Source: UBA1189 sp045660385
GTDB taxonomy: Bacteria; Bacteroidota; Bacteroidia; Bacteroidales; Bacteroidaceae
Assembly (NCBI GenBank): GCA_045660385.1
Contig: JAZRDT010000157.1
Location: 1 to 64,000 of the forward strand
DNA length: 64,000 bases
Direction of reading: 5' to 3'
In this document: positions 42,744 to 51,720 of the stretch, piece by piece
Numbering within the stretch: the first letter of the stretch is position 1
Layout of the letters: the number at the start of each line of letters is the position of its first letter
Notes under the pieces: generated by a model
What the model saw: only the letters and a program-made list of their open reading frames with translations
Told to the model about the DNA's origin: nothing
The model's database searches: none
Program-made: the position numbers and the translations under genes

Positions 42744-42904
42744 GCTGCAAAGATAGTGCAAACCGAACGAAATATCAAATTTATTTTGAATATTTCTGAG
42801 GTGCAGCCTATCTTCAAACAGCATAGCTGATTAAAATTAGTGCAAGGCGAGCGAAAAAGCAAATTTATTTGCATTTTTCCGAGCCGCAGCCTAATTAAAA
42901 GCTG
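42744..42904 (+). repeat. Two tandem copies of the promoter-bearing palindromic repeat
   Basis: Copy A (42744-42822): outer stem AAGATAG/CTATCTT (42750-42756 with 42808-42814), inner dyad TCAAA...TTTGA. Copy B (42826-42904): outer stem AATTAG/CTAATT (42835-42840 with 42891-42896), inner dyad GCAAAT-TT-ATTTGC. A third partial copy starts near 42912 (AGATAG at 42918). The copies are 83-85 bp apart and share CGARCGAAA and GNNGCAGCC cores. From here to 43096 only repeat-like sequence is seen, including a TGAACGA/TCGTTCA pair. Confidence 0.8.
42748..42778 (-). promoter_or_regulatory. Promoter of rpoD inside repeat copy A
   Basis: On the minus strand TTG (plus 42776-42778), a 20-nt spacer and TATCTTTG (plus 42748-42755), 42 bases before the rpoD start. 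Both boxes belong to the repeat, the TTG being part of its central dyad. Confidence 0.7.
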
Positions 42905-43096
42905 TAAAGCAGATTAAAGATAGTGCAACTGACGCATGAGCGAGCAAGAGTCAAGCCTGCTTAAGGCTCTTTCGGCGAGCGAAAAGGAAGAGGACGAAGT
43001 CAGGGTGAACGAACAAAAGCACTTCCAAACAAGCCTAAGCGAGGGAAGTTCGCCCATCGTTCATCATCCCTCAGCCAAATATTATTTCCAAAAAAG

Positions 43097-43136
43097 TTGT
43101 AAATCAACATAGATTAATTACCTTTGCATAGCAAAG
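43097..43136 (+). promoter_or_regulatory. Promoter and candidate operator of the exopolysaccharide operon
   Basis: TTG 43097-43099, a 19-nt spacer and TACCTTTG 43119-43126. A perfect dyad CTTTGC-ATA-GCAAAG (43122-43136) overlaps the -7 box and the expected start site. It is the only strong promoter before the 17-kb operon. Confidence 0.7.
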
Positions 43137-43166
43137 TGGTATATAGTTGCCTATAAAAAAAGCAGT

Positions 43167-43295
43167 ATGGCAATGCAAACTGATCAGAAACAGGACCACA
43201 CATACTTCCCGGAGCACCGAAATGACTGGATTCCTTGCACTTACATAGAATCCAAAGCCCCAGAGGAATGTCCGATAATGAACAACAAGCAATGA
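43167..43295 (+). CDS. Possible 42-residue leader peptide upstream of the flippase gene
   Basis: ATG 43167 to TGA 43293-43295, 42 codons, beginning about 35 bases after the predicted transcription start. The peptide is polar with two Cys and several aromatic residues (TYFPEHRNDWIPCTYIES in the middle) and no signal or membrane segment. Its TGA overlaps the flippase ATG (ATGA, 43292-43295), the same coupling used by several genes of this operon, which argues that it is translated. No family is recognised. It may simply couple translation, or be a remnant. Confidence 0.4.
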   Translation: MAMQTDQKQDHTYFPEHRNDWIPCTYIESKAPEECPIMNNKQ

Positions 43296-44836
43296 GTTCT
43301 CATTCAGAAAACACAAAACGTATAGCCAAGAACACGATGATGCTGTATGTGCGCATGCTATTCAGCATGGTGGTATCGCTATATACCTCCCGTGTGGTAT
43401 TAAACACATTGGGAGTGGAGGACTATGGAATACAAAATGCCGTAGGCGGCTTCGTGGCCATGTTCTCCATCTTCTCCAACTCTTTATCTTCTGCCGTAAG
43501 CCGTTTCTTGACATTCGAATTAGGCAAAGGAGATACTGAAAACCTAAAAAAAGTATTCTCTACTGCCCTAGTTGTCCACTTAGGACTCACACTTATCGTA
43601 TTAGCGATAGCAGAAACCGCAGGTGTATGGTTTGTGAACCATAAGATGGAAATACCTGGCGACCGACTATATGCCGCCAATTGGGTATTCCAGGCATCGA
43701 TCATCTCATTCTGCTTCAGCTTGATAAGTGCCCCATATAGAGCATCGATTACATCACACGAGCACTTGAGCATGTTTGCCTATATAGGCATTGCCGACAG
43801 CTGCCTACATTTAGTAAGCGTGCTTTTCATTGCATTTTCTCCCTGGCAGTTTGACAGGCTAATTGTATACTCCGTACTTTTAGTTTGTATTAATGTCACC
43901 CTTCAATGCATCTATTCCATCTATTGCGGAATACATTTTGAAGAATGCTCTTTACACAACAAATGGAGCAAACGATACATCAAGGAGATTACCTCATTTA
44001 CAAGTTGGAATTTCATCGGATGTACTGCTGACTTACTGAAGGATCAAGGCATCAACATCCTCCTTAATATCACCTTCGGGCCAATAATCAATGCTGCTCG
44101 AGGTATTGCCTACACAGTAAACAGAGCCGTTAGCGGGTTTGCAAGCAATTTCATGACTGCACTATCACCTCAAATCACAAAAAATTACGCATCAGGAGAT
44201 AGAGAATATACTTTTTCTCTAGTAGAACGAGGGGCACGTTTCTGTTTCTACATCATGTTCATACTATCGCTTCCTTTATGGTTAGAAACTGACACTATAC
44301 TTACCCTTTGGCTAAAGCAATATCCTGACCACACAGTTAATTTTGTAAGATTGGTACTTGTGCTCTCGTTGAGTGAAATCCTGTCAAGCACCCTCATGTA
44401 TCTACAATTAGCTACAGGTAAAATCCGCAATTATCAACTTATTATCGGAAGTATCACACTACTGAACTTTCCCTTCTCTTATGCAACCCTCAAATTAGGA
44501 TGCCCACCTGAGAGTCCATTAGTAATCGCTATCGTCATCTCTACTTTGTGCATGATGATACGACTAGTCTTATTGAAAAGGACTGCAGGTCTATCAATCC
44601 GTTCATTTATTAAGAATGTATACATCAACATTATCTACGTAGCCATATTATCAAGTATCATTCCATTAGCAATACACACGATGATGGATGAGGGTTGGTT
44701 ACGAATGATTGTTACAAGCTGTACAAGTGTCATTGCAAGTTGTATAATCATTTTGTTTTTCGGATGCAACCACGAAGAACGTGTATTTATCCTTGGCAAG
44801 ATTCCTATCATTAAACATCGATTCAGTCATTCATGA
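43292..44836 (+). CDS. Polysaccharide flippase (Wzx-like, MATE/MOP superfamily)
   Basis: 514-residue inner-membrane protein with about 12-14 hydrophobic helices, matching Bacteroidetes oligosaccharide flippases (KRIAKNTMMLYVRMLFSMVVSLYTSRVVLNTLG near the N-terminus, then GIQNAVGGFVAMF). It would flip undecaprenyl-linked repeat units to the periplasm for polymerisation. ATG 43292 is preferred because it overlaps the upstream small frame's stop; ATG 43268 is an alternative. It is the first sizeable gene of the exopolysaccharide operon and overlaps the acetyltransferase gene by four bases. Confidence 0.85.
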   Translation: MSSHSENTKRIAKNTMMLYVRMLFSMVVSLYTSRVVLNTLGVEDYGIQNAVGGFVAMFSIFSNSLSSAVSRFLTFELGKGDTENLKKVFSTALVVHLGLTLIVLAIAETAGVWFVNHKMEIPGDRLYAANWVFQASIISFCFSLISAPYRASITSHEHLSMFAYIGIADSCLHLVSVLFIAFSPWQFDRLIVYSVLLVCINVTLQCIYSIYCGIHFEECSLHNKWSKRYIKEITSFTSWNFIGCTADLLKDQGINILLNITFGPIINAARGIAYTVNRAVSGFASNFMTALSPQITKNYASGDREYTFSLVERGARFCFYIMFILSLPLWLETDTILTLWLKQYPDHTVNFVRLVLVLSLSEILSSTLMYLQLATGKIRNYQLIIGSITLLNFPFSYATLKLGCPPESPLVIAIVISTLCMMIRLVLLKRTAGLSIRSFIKNVYINIIYVAILSSIIPLAIHTMMDEGWLRMIVTSCTSVIASCIIILFFGCNHEERVFILGKIPIIKHRFSHS

Positions 44837-45531
44837 GAATTCCACAAATGATACGGGCCATATTGGCATTAGCTATACGTACGATTGTTGCACCCTTCAA
44901 TCGGTTACGCCATTATTGGAGCATGAAACTCAAATGGTGGGGAAAGCTGCGAATGGCTCCATCGGCATATATCCACCCTGACTCATACTTTGAAGGGGCA
45001 AACTCAATCTGGAACAACTCATACTTCAGCGGACGAATGGGTTATGGGAGTTATATTACACAAGGTTGCCATATCGAAGGTAATATTGGACGTTTTTGTT
45101 CTATTGCATCTGATGTAAAGGTCTGTATCGGGACGCACCCGATAGAAGCACCTTATGCTACCACCTCGCCCATGTTCTATTCTCTACGGAAACAGACAGG
45201 AACCACTTTTGCACAAAAGCAGATGTTTGATGAATTACGTCCACCAATAACCATAGGAAATGACTGTTGGATAGGACAAGGCGCATTGCTTGTAGGAGGA
45301 GTAAGCATAGGAGACGGAAGCGTTGTCCTGGCAGGAGCTGTCGTAACAAAGGATGTACCTCCCTATGCCATAGTGGGCGGAGTACCTGCCAAACTTATAA
45401 AGTGCAGATATGATGCTGATACTATAAACTTTTTATTGGAAAAGGAGTGGTGGAATAAACCTATTGAATGGCTAAAGGAGAACAGCAGCCTGCTAAACGA
45501 TATTGACAAACTTAAAGAGGCCCTATCTTAA
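44833..45531 (+). CDS. CatB-like hexapeptide-repeat O-acyltransferase
   Basis: 232-residue cytoplasmic left-handed beta-helix acyltransferase. Hexapeptide repeats run from about residue 48 (YIHPDSYFEGANSIWNN) to about 195 (GNDCWIGQGALLVGGVSIGD, GSVVLAGAVVTKDVPPYAI, GVPAKLIKCRYD). The loop GTHPIEAPYATTSPMFYS supplies the catalytic His and is typical of the CatB/xenobiotic acetyltransferase group. It probably O-acetylates a sugar of the repeat unit using acetyl-CoA. It is coupled to the flippase gene (ATGA overlap) and lies two bases before the broken glycosyltransferase gene. Confidence 0.85.
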   Translation: MRIPQMIRAILALAIRTIVAPFNRLRHYWSMKLKWWGKLRMAPSAYIHPDSYFEGANSIWNNSYFSGRMGYGSYITQGCHIEGNIGRFCSIASDVKVCIGTHPIEAPYATTSPMFYSLRKQTGTTFAQKQMFDELRPPITIGNDCWIGQGALLVGGVSIGDGSVVLAGAVVTKDVPPYAIVGGVPAKLIKCRYDADTINFLLEKEWWNKPIEWLKENSSLLNDIDKLKEALS

Positions 45532-45533
45532 GG

Positions 45534-46375
45534 ATGAAACTATCAATAATCACCATCAACTACAATAATCGCGAAGGACTACGAAAGACCATCGAGAGCG
45601 TAGTGAATCAAACCTGTCAGGACTTTGAATACATCGTCATCGATGGCGGATCTACTGATGGAAGTGCTGAGGTAATCAAAGAATTTGAAGATAAAATAGA
45701 CTCATGGGTAAGTGAGCCCGACAAAGGCATCTACAATGCAATGAACAAGGGAATAAAAAAGCTTTAGGGGAATATTGTATTTTCATGAACTCTGGAGATT
45801 ACTTCTACTCACCAGACACAATAGAAACAGTATTCTCAAAACAAGTGACTACGGATATTATTTGCGGTAACACACACACTAACAAATTAAAAGTTCCGCC
45901 TCAAGAAATCACGTTGGATTACCTGTTCAACAACTCAATCTGCCATCAATGCGCATTTATACGTACATCTTTAATGAAAAAATATGGGTACGATGAAAAT
46001 TATAAAATAGTCGCTGACCGCAAATTCTTTATTCAAGCACTAATCCTCGACAATTGTTCTTACCAAGCAGTTAATGTTGATGTTGTAAACTATGACATCA
46101 ATGGGTTCAGTGCAACAAACCCCGTTTTATCTCGTTTAGAATACGACAAAGTCTTAGAAGAGCTAATACCCCAAAGAATTAGGTTGGATTATGGACGAAA
46201 ATATAAAGGTGAGCTTTATGGCGACACATGGTATGATAAATTGTTCATTGAAATACGAAATAGAAAATACAAAAGACCCATATATACATTGGTTACATGC
46301 TTATTACGGGTTATTGCTATTTTTCACAAGAGTGCCAAGTTTATAAAACTATACCCATACAACATTCATGATTAG
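45534..46375 (+). pseudogene. Family 2 glycosyltransferase interrupted by a -1 frameshift at AAAAAAG
   Basis: The first frame (45534-45767, 77 residues) carries the GT2 N-terminus: KLSIITINYNNREGLRKTIES, then YIVIDGGSTDGSAEVI and DKGIYNAMNKGIKK. It ends at TAG 45765. The rest continues in the -1 frame to 46375 (through FMNSGDYFYSPDTIETVF, CHQCAFIRTSLM). The junction is the heptamer A-AAA-AAG (45755-45761), identical to the dnaX slippery site, with an AGGGA sequence just upstream and the stop codon one codon downstream. A -1 slip there yields a normal 280-residue enzyme. It may be a true lesion, a sequence error in a six-A run, or programmed frameshifting. No clear stimulatory hairpin follows. 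Confidence 0.8.
45755..45761 (+). promoter_or_regulatory. dnaX-type slippery heptamer (AAAAAAG)
   Basis: In the zero frame the codons read ATA AAA AAG CTT TAG. Re-pairing one base back allows AAA AAA and continues GCT TTA GGG GAA into the full downstream frame of the glycosyltransferase. Confidence 0.6.
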
Positions 46376-46453
46376 TTAATAATAACAATTGCAACAACAT
46401 CAAATAATCAGAAATATTATAGTCTTATAGAGGCTATTAGCATTCATCATATT

Positions 46454-47515
46454 ATGAGAATATTAGTTACAGGTGCAGCTGGATTTATAGGCAGTAATGT
46501 TATCAAAGGAATATTCGAACAGCTAACAGACGCAGTGGTAGTTGGAATTGACAATCTAAATGACTATTACGATGTTAGTCTAAAGGAAGAGAGGTTATCT
46601 CATCTTATTAAGCACCCAAATTTCACCTTCATTAAAGGAGATATTGCAGACAGCCCCCTCATTAAAAGCACGTTTGCTAACATCAAGCCACAAATCGTAA
46701 TAAATCTTGCAGCACAAGTTGGAGTTCGCAATAGCATAAGCAACCCTGACGCCTATATAGAATCTAATATTATCGGATTCTACAACATCCTTGAAGCGTG
46801 CAGAAAGTCCTATGAACAATATGAGAATGGAGTGCAACATCTTGTATATGCATCATCATCATCTGTTTATGGTTCAAATGGGAAGATTCCATATTCAACA
46901 GATGACAAGGTAGACAATCCCGTTTCACTATATGCAGCCACAAAAAAAAGCAATGAACTTATGGCTCATGCTTATAGTAAGTTATACAACATACCATCGA
47001 CTGGACTACGATTTTTCACAGTATATGGACCTGCAGGACGTCCTGACATGGCATATTTTGGTTTTACAGACAAACTGATTAAAGGAGATAAGATTCAGAT
47101 ATTCAACTATGGTAAATGCAAAAGAGACTTTACTTACATTGACGACATCGTAGAAGGAATAATTCGCGTAATGCAGAAGCCACCAGTTAAATCTACCGGC
47201 GATGATGGTCTTCCTATACCTCCATACGCGGTATACAACATTGGGAACAATAATCCTGAGAATCTTTTGGACTTTGTCACCATTCTTCAAGAAGAGTTAG
47301 TACGTGTAGGCTTGCTCCCATCCGATTACGACTTTGAGGCTCATAAAGAGCTAGTACCTATGCAGCCTGGTGATGTTCCTATAACCTTTGCAGACACATC
47401 TACACTAGAAAGAGATTTCGGATTTAAACCATCAACGTCTCTTCGTGAAGGGCTTCGCTCTTTTGTAGAATGGTATGCTGCCAAGTGTAAATTATCAACA
47501 TTATATTATGATTAG
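46454..47515 (+). CDS. NAD-dependent sugar epimerase (UDP-glucuronate 4-epimerase type)
   Basis: 353-residue extended short-chain dehydrogenase. Rossmann motif TGAAGFIGSNV (about 6-16), the DNLNDYYDVSLK segment characteristic of UDP-glucuronate 4-epimerases, active-site SSSVYG and YAATK (about 157-161), and a sugar-binding segment RFFTVYGPAGRPDMA. It would interconvert UDP-glucuronate and UDP-galacturonate (or a related UDP-sugar) to supply the polysaccharide with an acidic sugar. It begins 78 bases after the previous gene, the largest gap in the first half of the operon. The surrounding DNA is noticeably A/T-rich. Confidence 0.88.
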   Translation: MRILVTGAAGFIGSNVIKGIFEQLTDAVVVGIDNLNDYYDVSLKEERLSHLIKHPNFTFIKGDIADSPLIKSTFANIKPQIVINLAAQVGVRNSISNPDAYIESNIIGFYNILEACRKSYEQYENGVQHLVYASSSSVYGSNGKIPYSTDDKVDNPVSLYAATKKSNELMAHAYSKLYNIPSTGLRFFTVYGPAGRPDMAYFGFTDKLIKGDKIQIFNYGKCKRDFTYIDDIVEGIIRVMQKPPVKSTGDDGLPIPPYAVYNIGNNNPENLLDFVTILQEELVRVGLLPSDYDFEAHKELVPMQPGDVPITFADTSTLERDFGFKPSTSLREGLRSFVEWYAAKCKLSTLYYD

Positions 47516-47521
47516 ACTTTT

Positions 47522-48460
47522 ATGCAGACAATACCGATAGTTCTTACTTTTGATGACAACATGTCACTCCCCGCTGCAGTATGTATTTCTTCAATCCTAA
47601 CCTCAGCTCAGGAAGATACTTTTTTCGATTTTTACATACTATATTCAGATCATGAGCCACATATTGTCGGACTGGACAAAATTAAATCCAGATTTTCCAA
47701 TATAGACATTAAATATAGGTCGGTAGGAAATATCTTTAAAAACGCATACGAAATAAGAGGCATAACGACTGCAGCATATTATAGACTATTAGCAGCAGAC
47801 CTAATTCCTGAATATGACCAAGTAATTTATGCAGATGTCGACATGATTTTCAGGATGGATTTATCCTCGTTGTATAAGATGGATTTAGATGATAATTATT
47901 TGGGTGCAGTGTTTGCTTTGGGACTCAATACTGAAGAAAAAGCACGACAATATATAGCGTCTATCGGTATAGAACCAGGAAATTACTTTCTTTCCGGTTT
48001 CTTACTCATGAATTTATCAAGGATTAGAAAAGATAATCTGACCAATAAATTCATAGAGTTATCCAAGAACAATTATAAGTATCAGGACCAAGATATAATA
48101 AACATTATATGTAAAGACAAAATCATATCAATTCCTTATGTTTATTCTATGACAGTTGCTGCATTCGAAGCAGTCTCAATGAATACGGATTTGTTACATA
48201 CCAAATATATGAGTAACCCATTTGATGATGACCCTTTACTATACAGCAACATACATTACAATGGCGTTAAACCTTGGAAAGATTGGTGTCCGAATTTAGA
48301 TCAGTGGTGGGAGTGCTATAGAAAATCACCAATATATGACCCTGCGCTCTATTTTTCATTTTTCAATAACAAACTAGAGTTTCTTGATCAGCTTAGTCTA
48401 CTTAAAAGGATCAAAATTCTATTGCGTTATTTTGTTTTTGGACGAAAAAAGCAAATTTAA
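47522..48460 (+). CDS. Family 8 glycosyltransferase
   Basis: 312-residue GT-A fold transferase resembling LPS galactosyl/glucosyltransferases of family GT8. The N-terminus is IPIVLTFDDNMSLPAAVCISSIL, the substrate region TTAAYYRLLAADLIPEYDQVIYADVDMIF carries the metal-binding DxD motif (Asp-Val-Asp, about 107-109), and YFLSGFLLMNL is followed by the C-terminal YNGVKPW motif typical of the family. It retains the anomeric configuration of its UDP-sugar donor. It is six bases after the epimerase gene in the same operon. Confidence 0.88.
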   Translation: MQTIPIVLTFDDNMSLPAAVCISSILTSAQEDTFFDFYILYSDHEPHIVGLDKIKSRFSNIDIKYRSVGNIFKNAYEIRGITTAAYYRLLAADLIPEYDQVIYADVDMIFRMDLSSLYKMDLDDNYLGAVFALGLNTEEKARQYIASIGIEPGNYFLSGFLLMNLSRIRKDNLTNKFIELSKNNYKYQDQDIINIICKDKIISIPYVYSMTVAAFEAVSMNTDLLHTKYMSNPFDDDPLLYSNIHYNGVKPWKDWCPNLDQWWECYRKSPIYDPALYFSFFNNKLEFLDQLSLLKRIKILLRYFVFGRKKQI

Positions 48461-48466
48461 CAATCC

Positions 48467-49393
48467 ATGAAAAACAAAGAAAATTCCATAAGCTGGACAT
48501 TTACAAATTTTTGCTGGCTTATTATTCAGCGTGTTTTTCCTGCGAAAATGTATCTCTCTTTGAGATATAGGATAATTTTTGGACGTTGGATAAATTGGGA
48601 TAATCCGAAAACATTTACAGAAAAGTTACAATGGCTTAAGTTATACTATTATGGTCGAAAAGAGGCTGTCTTGGTTGACAAAATTAAGGTAAAAGAATAC
48701 ATAAAAGGTATTATCGGTGATGAGTATATTATACCTACGATTGGTACGTGGGAAGATGCAAACAACATACAATTCGACTCGCTACCATGCGAATATGTCC
48801 TAAAATGCAATCATGATTCCGGATCAGTACATTTTCAAAAAGAAGACGCACCTATAAACAGAGCAGAGACAATAAAAGAATTAAATAAAGTTCTAAAAAC
48901 AAATTATTATTGGACGGGGAGGGAGACACCGTATCGCTATGTAAAACCAAGAGTATTTGCCGAACAACTAATCCGGAGTGATGTAAAGGGAGGACTAAGA
49001 GATTACAAATTCTTTTGTTTTAATGGTGAACCAAAGGTGTTTAAAATTGACTTCAATCGCTTTAACAACCATAAAACTAATTATTTTGATATTGATGGGA
49101 ATTTATTGCCTTTTGGAGAAGCTGACTATCCCCCAATACCAGATATAAACATAGAAGTTCCACAGAACTTACCTGAAATGGTTGAGTTAGCAAGAAAGAT
49201 TGCAGTCGGCCTTCCTTTTGCCAGAATAGATTTATACAACACTAATGGTAAAATCCTGTTTGGGGAAATTACACTATTTCCGACTTCTGGATTTGGAAGA
49301 TTTACAGATGATAAATGGGATAGACTTTTGGGTAGTTGGCTTGAGCTACCTAATAAATTAAATAATTTGACATGGAACCTACAATATCAGTAA
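48467..49393 (+). CDS. ATP-grasp TupA-like polysaccharide biosynthesis protein
   Basis: 308-residue cytoplasmic protein. The pattern FTEKLQWLKLYYYGRKEAVLVDK near residue 50, then YVLKCNHDSGS and the later RIDLYNTNGKILFGEITLFPTSGFG, matches the ATP-grasp TupA-like family common in polysaccharide loci. TupA makes a polyglutamate component of teichuronopeptide, so this protein may ligate an amino acid to a sugar carboxylate of the polymer. That fits the neighbouring UDP-uronic acid epimerase but is inference. It overlaps the next glycosyltransferase by 22 bases. Confidence 0.8.
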   Translation: MKNKENSISWTFTNFCWLIIQRVFPAKMYLSLRYRIIFGRWINWDNPKTFTEKLQWLKLYYYGRKEAVLVDKIKVKEYIKGIIGDEYIIPTIGTWEDANNIQFDSLPCEYVLKCNHDSGSVHFQKEDAPINRAETIKELNKVLKTNYYWTGRETPYRYVKPRVFAEQLIRSDVKGGLRDYKFFCFNGEPKVFKIDFNRFNNHKTNYFDIDGNLLPFGEADYPPIPDINIEVPQNLPEMVELARKIAVGLPFARIDLYNTNGKILFGEITLFPTSGFGRFTDDKWDRLLGSWLELPNKLNNLTWNLQYQ

Positions 49394-50349
49394 TAACCCC
49401 CATCTACAATGTTAAACAATTCGTTCACAAATGCGTAGAGTCATTGATGTCACAAACATTTGAAGATGTAGAATATATCTTCGTGAATGATGCTTCGAAT
49501 GACGGAAGTATTGACATTGTAAGAACAATTATAGAGAAGTATCCAACTAAAAATGCAAAAATTATTAACCATCAAGAAAATCGCGGTTTACCAGCTTCAA
49601 GAAAGACTGGATTCGAAGCTGCCAACGGCAAGTATATATTCAACTGCGATGGTGATGATTGGGTAGAATCAACTTTGTTGGAAAAGCTATATAATGCTAT
49701 AAAAACTTATAATGCAGACTATTCATACTGCGATTTCTTTTTAAGTTATGAGAAAACTGAACGATACATGAAATGTCCTGCATTTACAACTCCTGATGAG
49801 GCCTTGCGAAAAGGTTATCTTAGCGGGGCTGCAAAATATAATGTTTGGAACAAACTAATCAAGAAAGACCTATATGAAGGAGTAGTGTTTCCTGTTGATC
49901 ACAAAAGAGGAGGAGAGGATATGATTATGTTAGGCATACTATCAAAGGCCAAGTCAATAGCCTATGTGCCAGAAGCGTTATATCACTACCTTAAGATTAA
50001 CACTTCCGCAATATCAGAGGTTTTTTCCCACCAGAGGATAATAGACATTAAGCATAATGCAGATACGGCAATTAGCGTTCTTCGAGATTCTTATCATGAA
50101 GATATAGAAAAGGAAATAGCATTTTTTAAGTTGAACGTAAAACTACCATTTATAATAACTGATGACCCTATTAAATATCAGGTATGGAAAGAATGGTATC
50201 CAGAAGCCAACAAACATATTTTTGAGAACAAGCACCAGTCCGTCAGAAATAGAATAGTACAATATCTAGCAGCAAAGGGGATTTTTTGGGCAGTACGATT
50301 CTATTATAGATTCACATATAAATTTGTTTATCGATTGATTTACAAATAA
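49372..50349 (+). CDS. Family 2 glycosyltransferase
   Basis: 325-residue GT-A glycosyltransferase. The N-terminus TISVITPIYNVKQFVHKCVESL, the nucleotide-binding strand YIFVNDASNDGS, the NRGLPASRKTGFEAANGKYIFNCDGDDWV segment with DGDD, and the acceptor region YNVWNKLIKKDLY are all standard. The C-terminal part contains basic amphipathic helices. It overlaps the TupA-like gene by 22 bases, shares its A/T-rich composition, and is followed by a 60-base gap before the polymerase gene. Confidence 0.88.
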   Translation: MEPTISVITPIYNVKQFVHKCVESLMSQTFEDVEYIFVNDASNDGSIDIVRTIIEKYPTKNAKIINHQENRGLPASRKTGFEAANGKYIFNCDGDDWVESTLLEKLYNAIKTYNADYSYCDFFLSYEKTERYMKCPAFTTPDEALRKGYLSGAAKYNVWNKLIKKDLYEGVVFPVDHKRGGEDMIMLGILSKAKSIAYVPEALYHYLKINTSAISEVFSHQRIIDIKHNADTAISVLRDSYHEDIEKEIAFFKLNVKLPFIITDDPIKYQVWKEWYPEANKHIFENKHQSVRNRIVQYLAAKGIFWAVRFYYRFTYKFVYRLIYK

Positions 50350-50409
50350 AATCCGTAGATTTTCATTCTTAGTATTTTTACTAATCCAAGCACAAAGCCC
50401 TATAGTATA

Positions 50410-51720
50410 ATGATTAAAACCATTATGATCACACTCTTAGGAGTAATGGTCAGCTTTTACTTTTTCCCCATCGAATTCACCTTCTTGCCGGGCATAAACA
50501 CTAAAATGGCTATGGCTGGATTCGGATTAGTGATTCTGATGTTCCAACTTGCCCGAAAAGAGCAGCCACATATAGATAAATCAATATTCAACTTATCGAT
50601 TATTGCCTGCATTATCTCACTGGCTAGCCTCATTGCGGTCACCTATAACGAAACGCCCGATTACACTTACGCAACCTATATCGTCAGTATGTGGGTATGG
50701 CTCAGCGGTGCATACGTAGTGATTACTCTGATACGTGCTCTACATGGCTATGTATCGGTGGAGTTAGTGTGCAATTACTTGATTGCAGTATGTACCGCAC
50801 AATGCATATCTGCTCTCATGATAGACTCAATACCCGCATTCAAGGAAATTATTGACACTTACGTATCTGGATTTGGATTTGTTGACACGAGCAAGATTAG
50901 CCACGGCAAACGAATGTATGGTATAGGTGCAGGACTTGATGTTGCTGGGTTAAGATTCTCAGCTGTTTTATGTTGTATAGGTTATATTACTAGCCGAATA
51001 GCAAATAGCAACAACAAGAGCAAGATTTGGATATACCTTGTATGTTTTGTAATCATCGGACTGGTTGGAAGTATGATAGCACGTACAACAATTATTGGAG
51101 TAGGCTTAGCCTTATGCTATTGGACAATCAGGCTCTTTACTGCAGAGACCACACAAGAGAAGAAACACCTATGGGGATGGTTGCTCGGCATTATCATCGT
51201 ATCACTACTTATCATCGTACCATTATATAACAACAATCCGAATTTTAAGGCTAACACTCGATTTGCGTTTGAGGGATTCTTCAGTCTTGTCGAGAAGGGA
51301 CGTTGGGAGGTACGCTCCAACGAGATTCTGTTAAACATGTACGTATTCCCCGACAACTTGAAAACCTGGCTGATAGGTGACGGATACATAGAAAACCCTA
51401 TAAAGACAGATCCCTATTATACAGGAGAAGTTATTGGCGGTTATTATATGGGGACTGATGTGGGATATCTGCGCTTTATCTTCTATTTCGGCGTCTTTGG
51501 TTTATTGGCTTTGATTGCATTCTTCATCACCATTACAAGAAATTGCATCAAACAATTCCCAACACAAAGAGCTCTGTTCATCCTAATCCTTGCCGTAAAC
51601 CTGATAGGCTGGTTCAAAGTATCTACAGATATATTCCTTGCATTCGCTCCCTTCCTCCTCATCTGCAGAGATGAATACTACGAATTAGAGCAACATATTG
51701 ACTCCAACATTTCCGCATGA
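50410..51720 (+). CDS. O-antigen polymerase-like membrane protein (Wzy)
   Basis: 436-residue inner-membrane protein with about ten to eleven hydrophobic segments (first at about 3-20, last ending around 425) and a large periplasmic loop between about 290 and 350 (RFAFEGFFSLVEKGRWEVRSNEILLN; KTWLIGDGYIENP). This is the layout of Wzy/WaaL-type proteins. It is the only polymerase candidate of the cluster and would link flipped repeat units. Sequence conservation in this class is low, so the call rests on topology, context and the W-L-I-G-x-G signature. Its stop overlaps the next start (ATGA). Confidence 0.8.
   Translation: MIKTIMITLLGVMVSFYFFPIEFTFLPGINTKMAMAGFGLVILMFQLARKEQPHIDKSIFNLSIIACIISLASLIAVTYNETPDYTYATYIVSMWVWLSGAYVVITLIRALHGYVSVELVCNYLIAVCTAQCISALMIDSIPAFKEIIDTYVSGFGFVDTSKISHGKRMYGIGAGLDVAGLRFSAVLCCIGYITSRIANSNNKSKIWIYLVCFVIIGLVGSMIARTTIIGVGLALCYWTIRLFTAETTQEKKHLWGWLLGIIIVSLLIIVPLYNNNPNFKANTRFAFEGFFSLVEKGRWEVRSNEILLNMYVFPDNLKTWLIGDGYIENPIKTDPYYTGEVIGGYYMGTDVGYLRFIFYFGVFGLLALIAFFITITRNCIKQFPTQRALFILILAVNLIGWFKVSTDIFLAFAPFLLICRDEYYELEQHIDSNISA

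Noticed and set aside
43235..44836. Flippase starting at TTG 43235
   Set aside because: TTG with no ribosome-binding support; ATG 43292 with an ATGA junction or ATG 43268 is more plausible.
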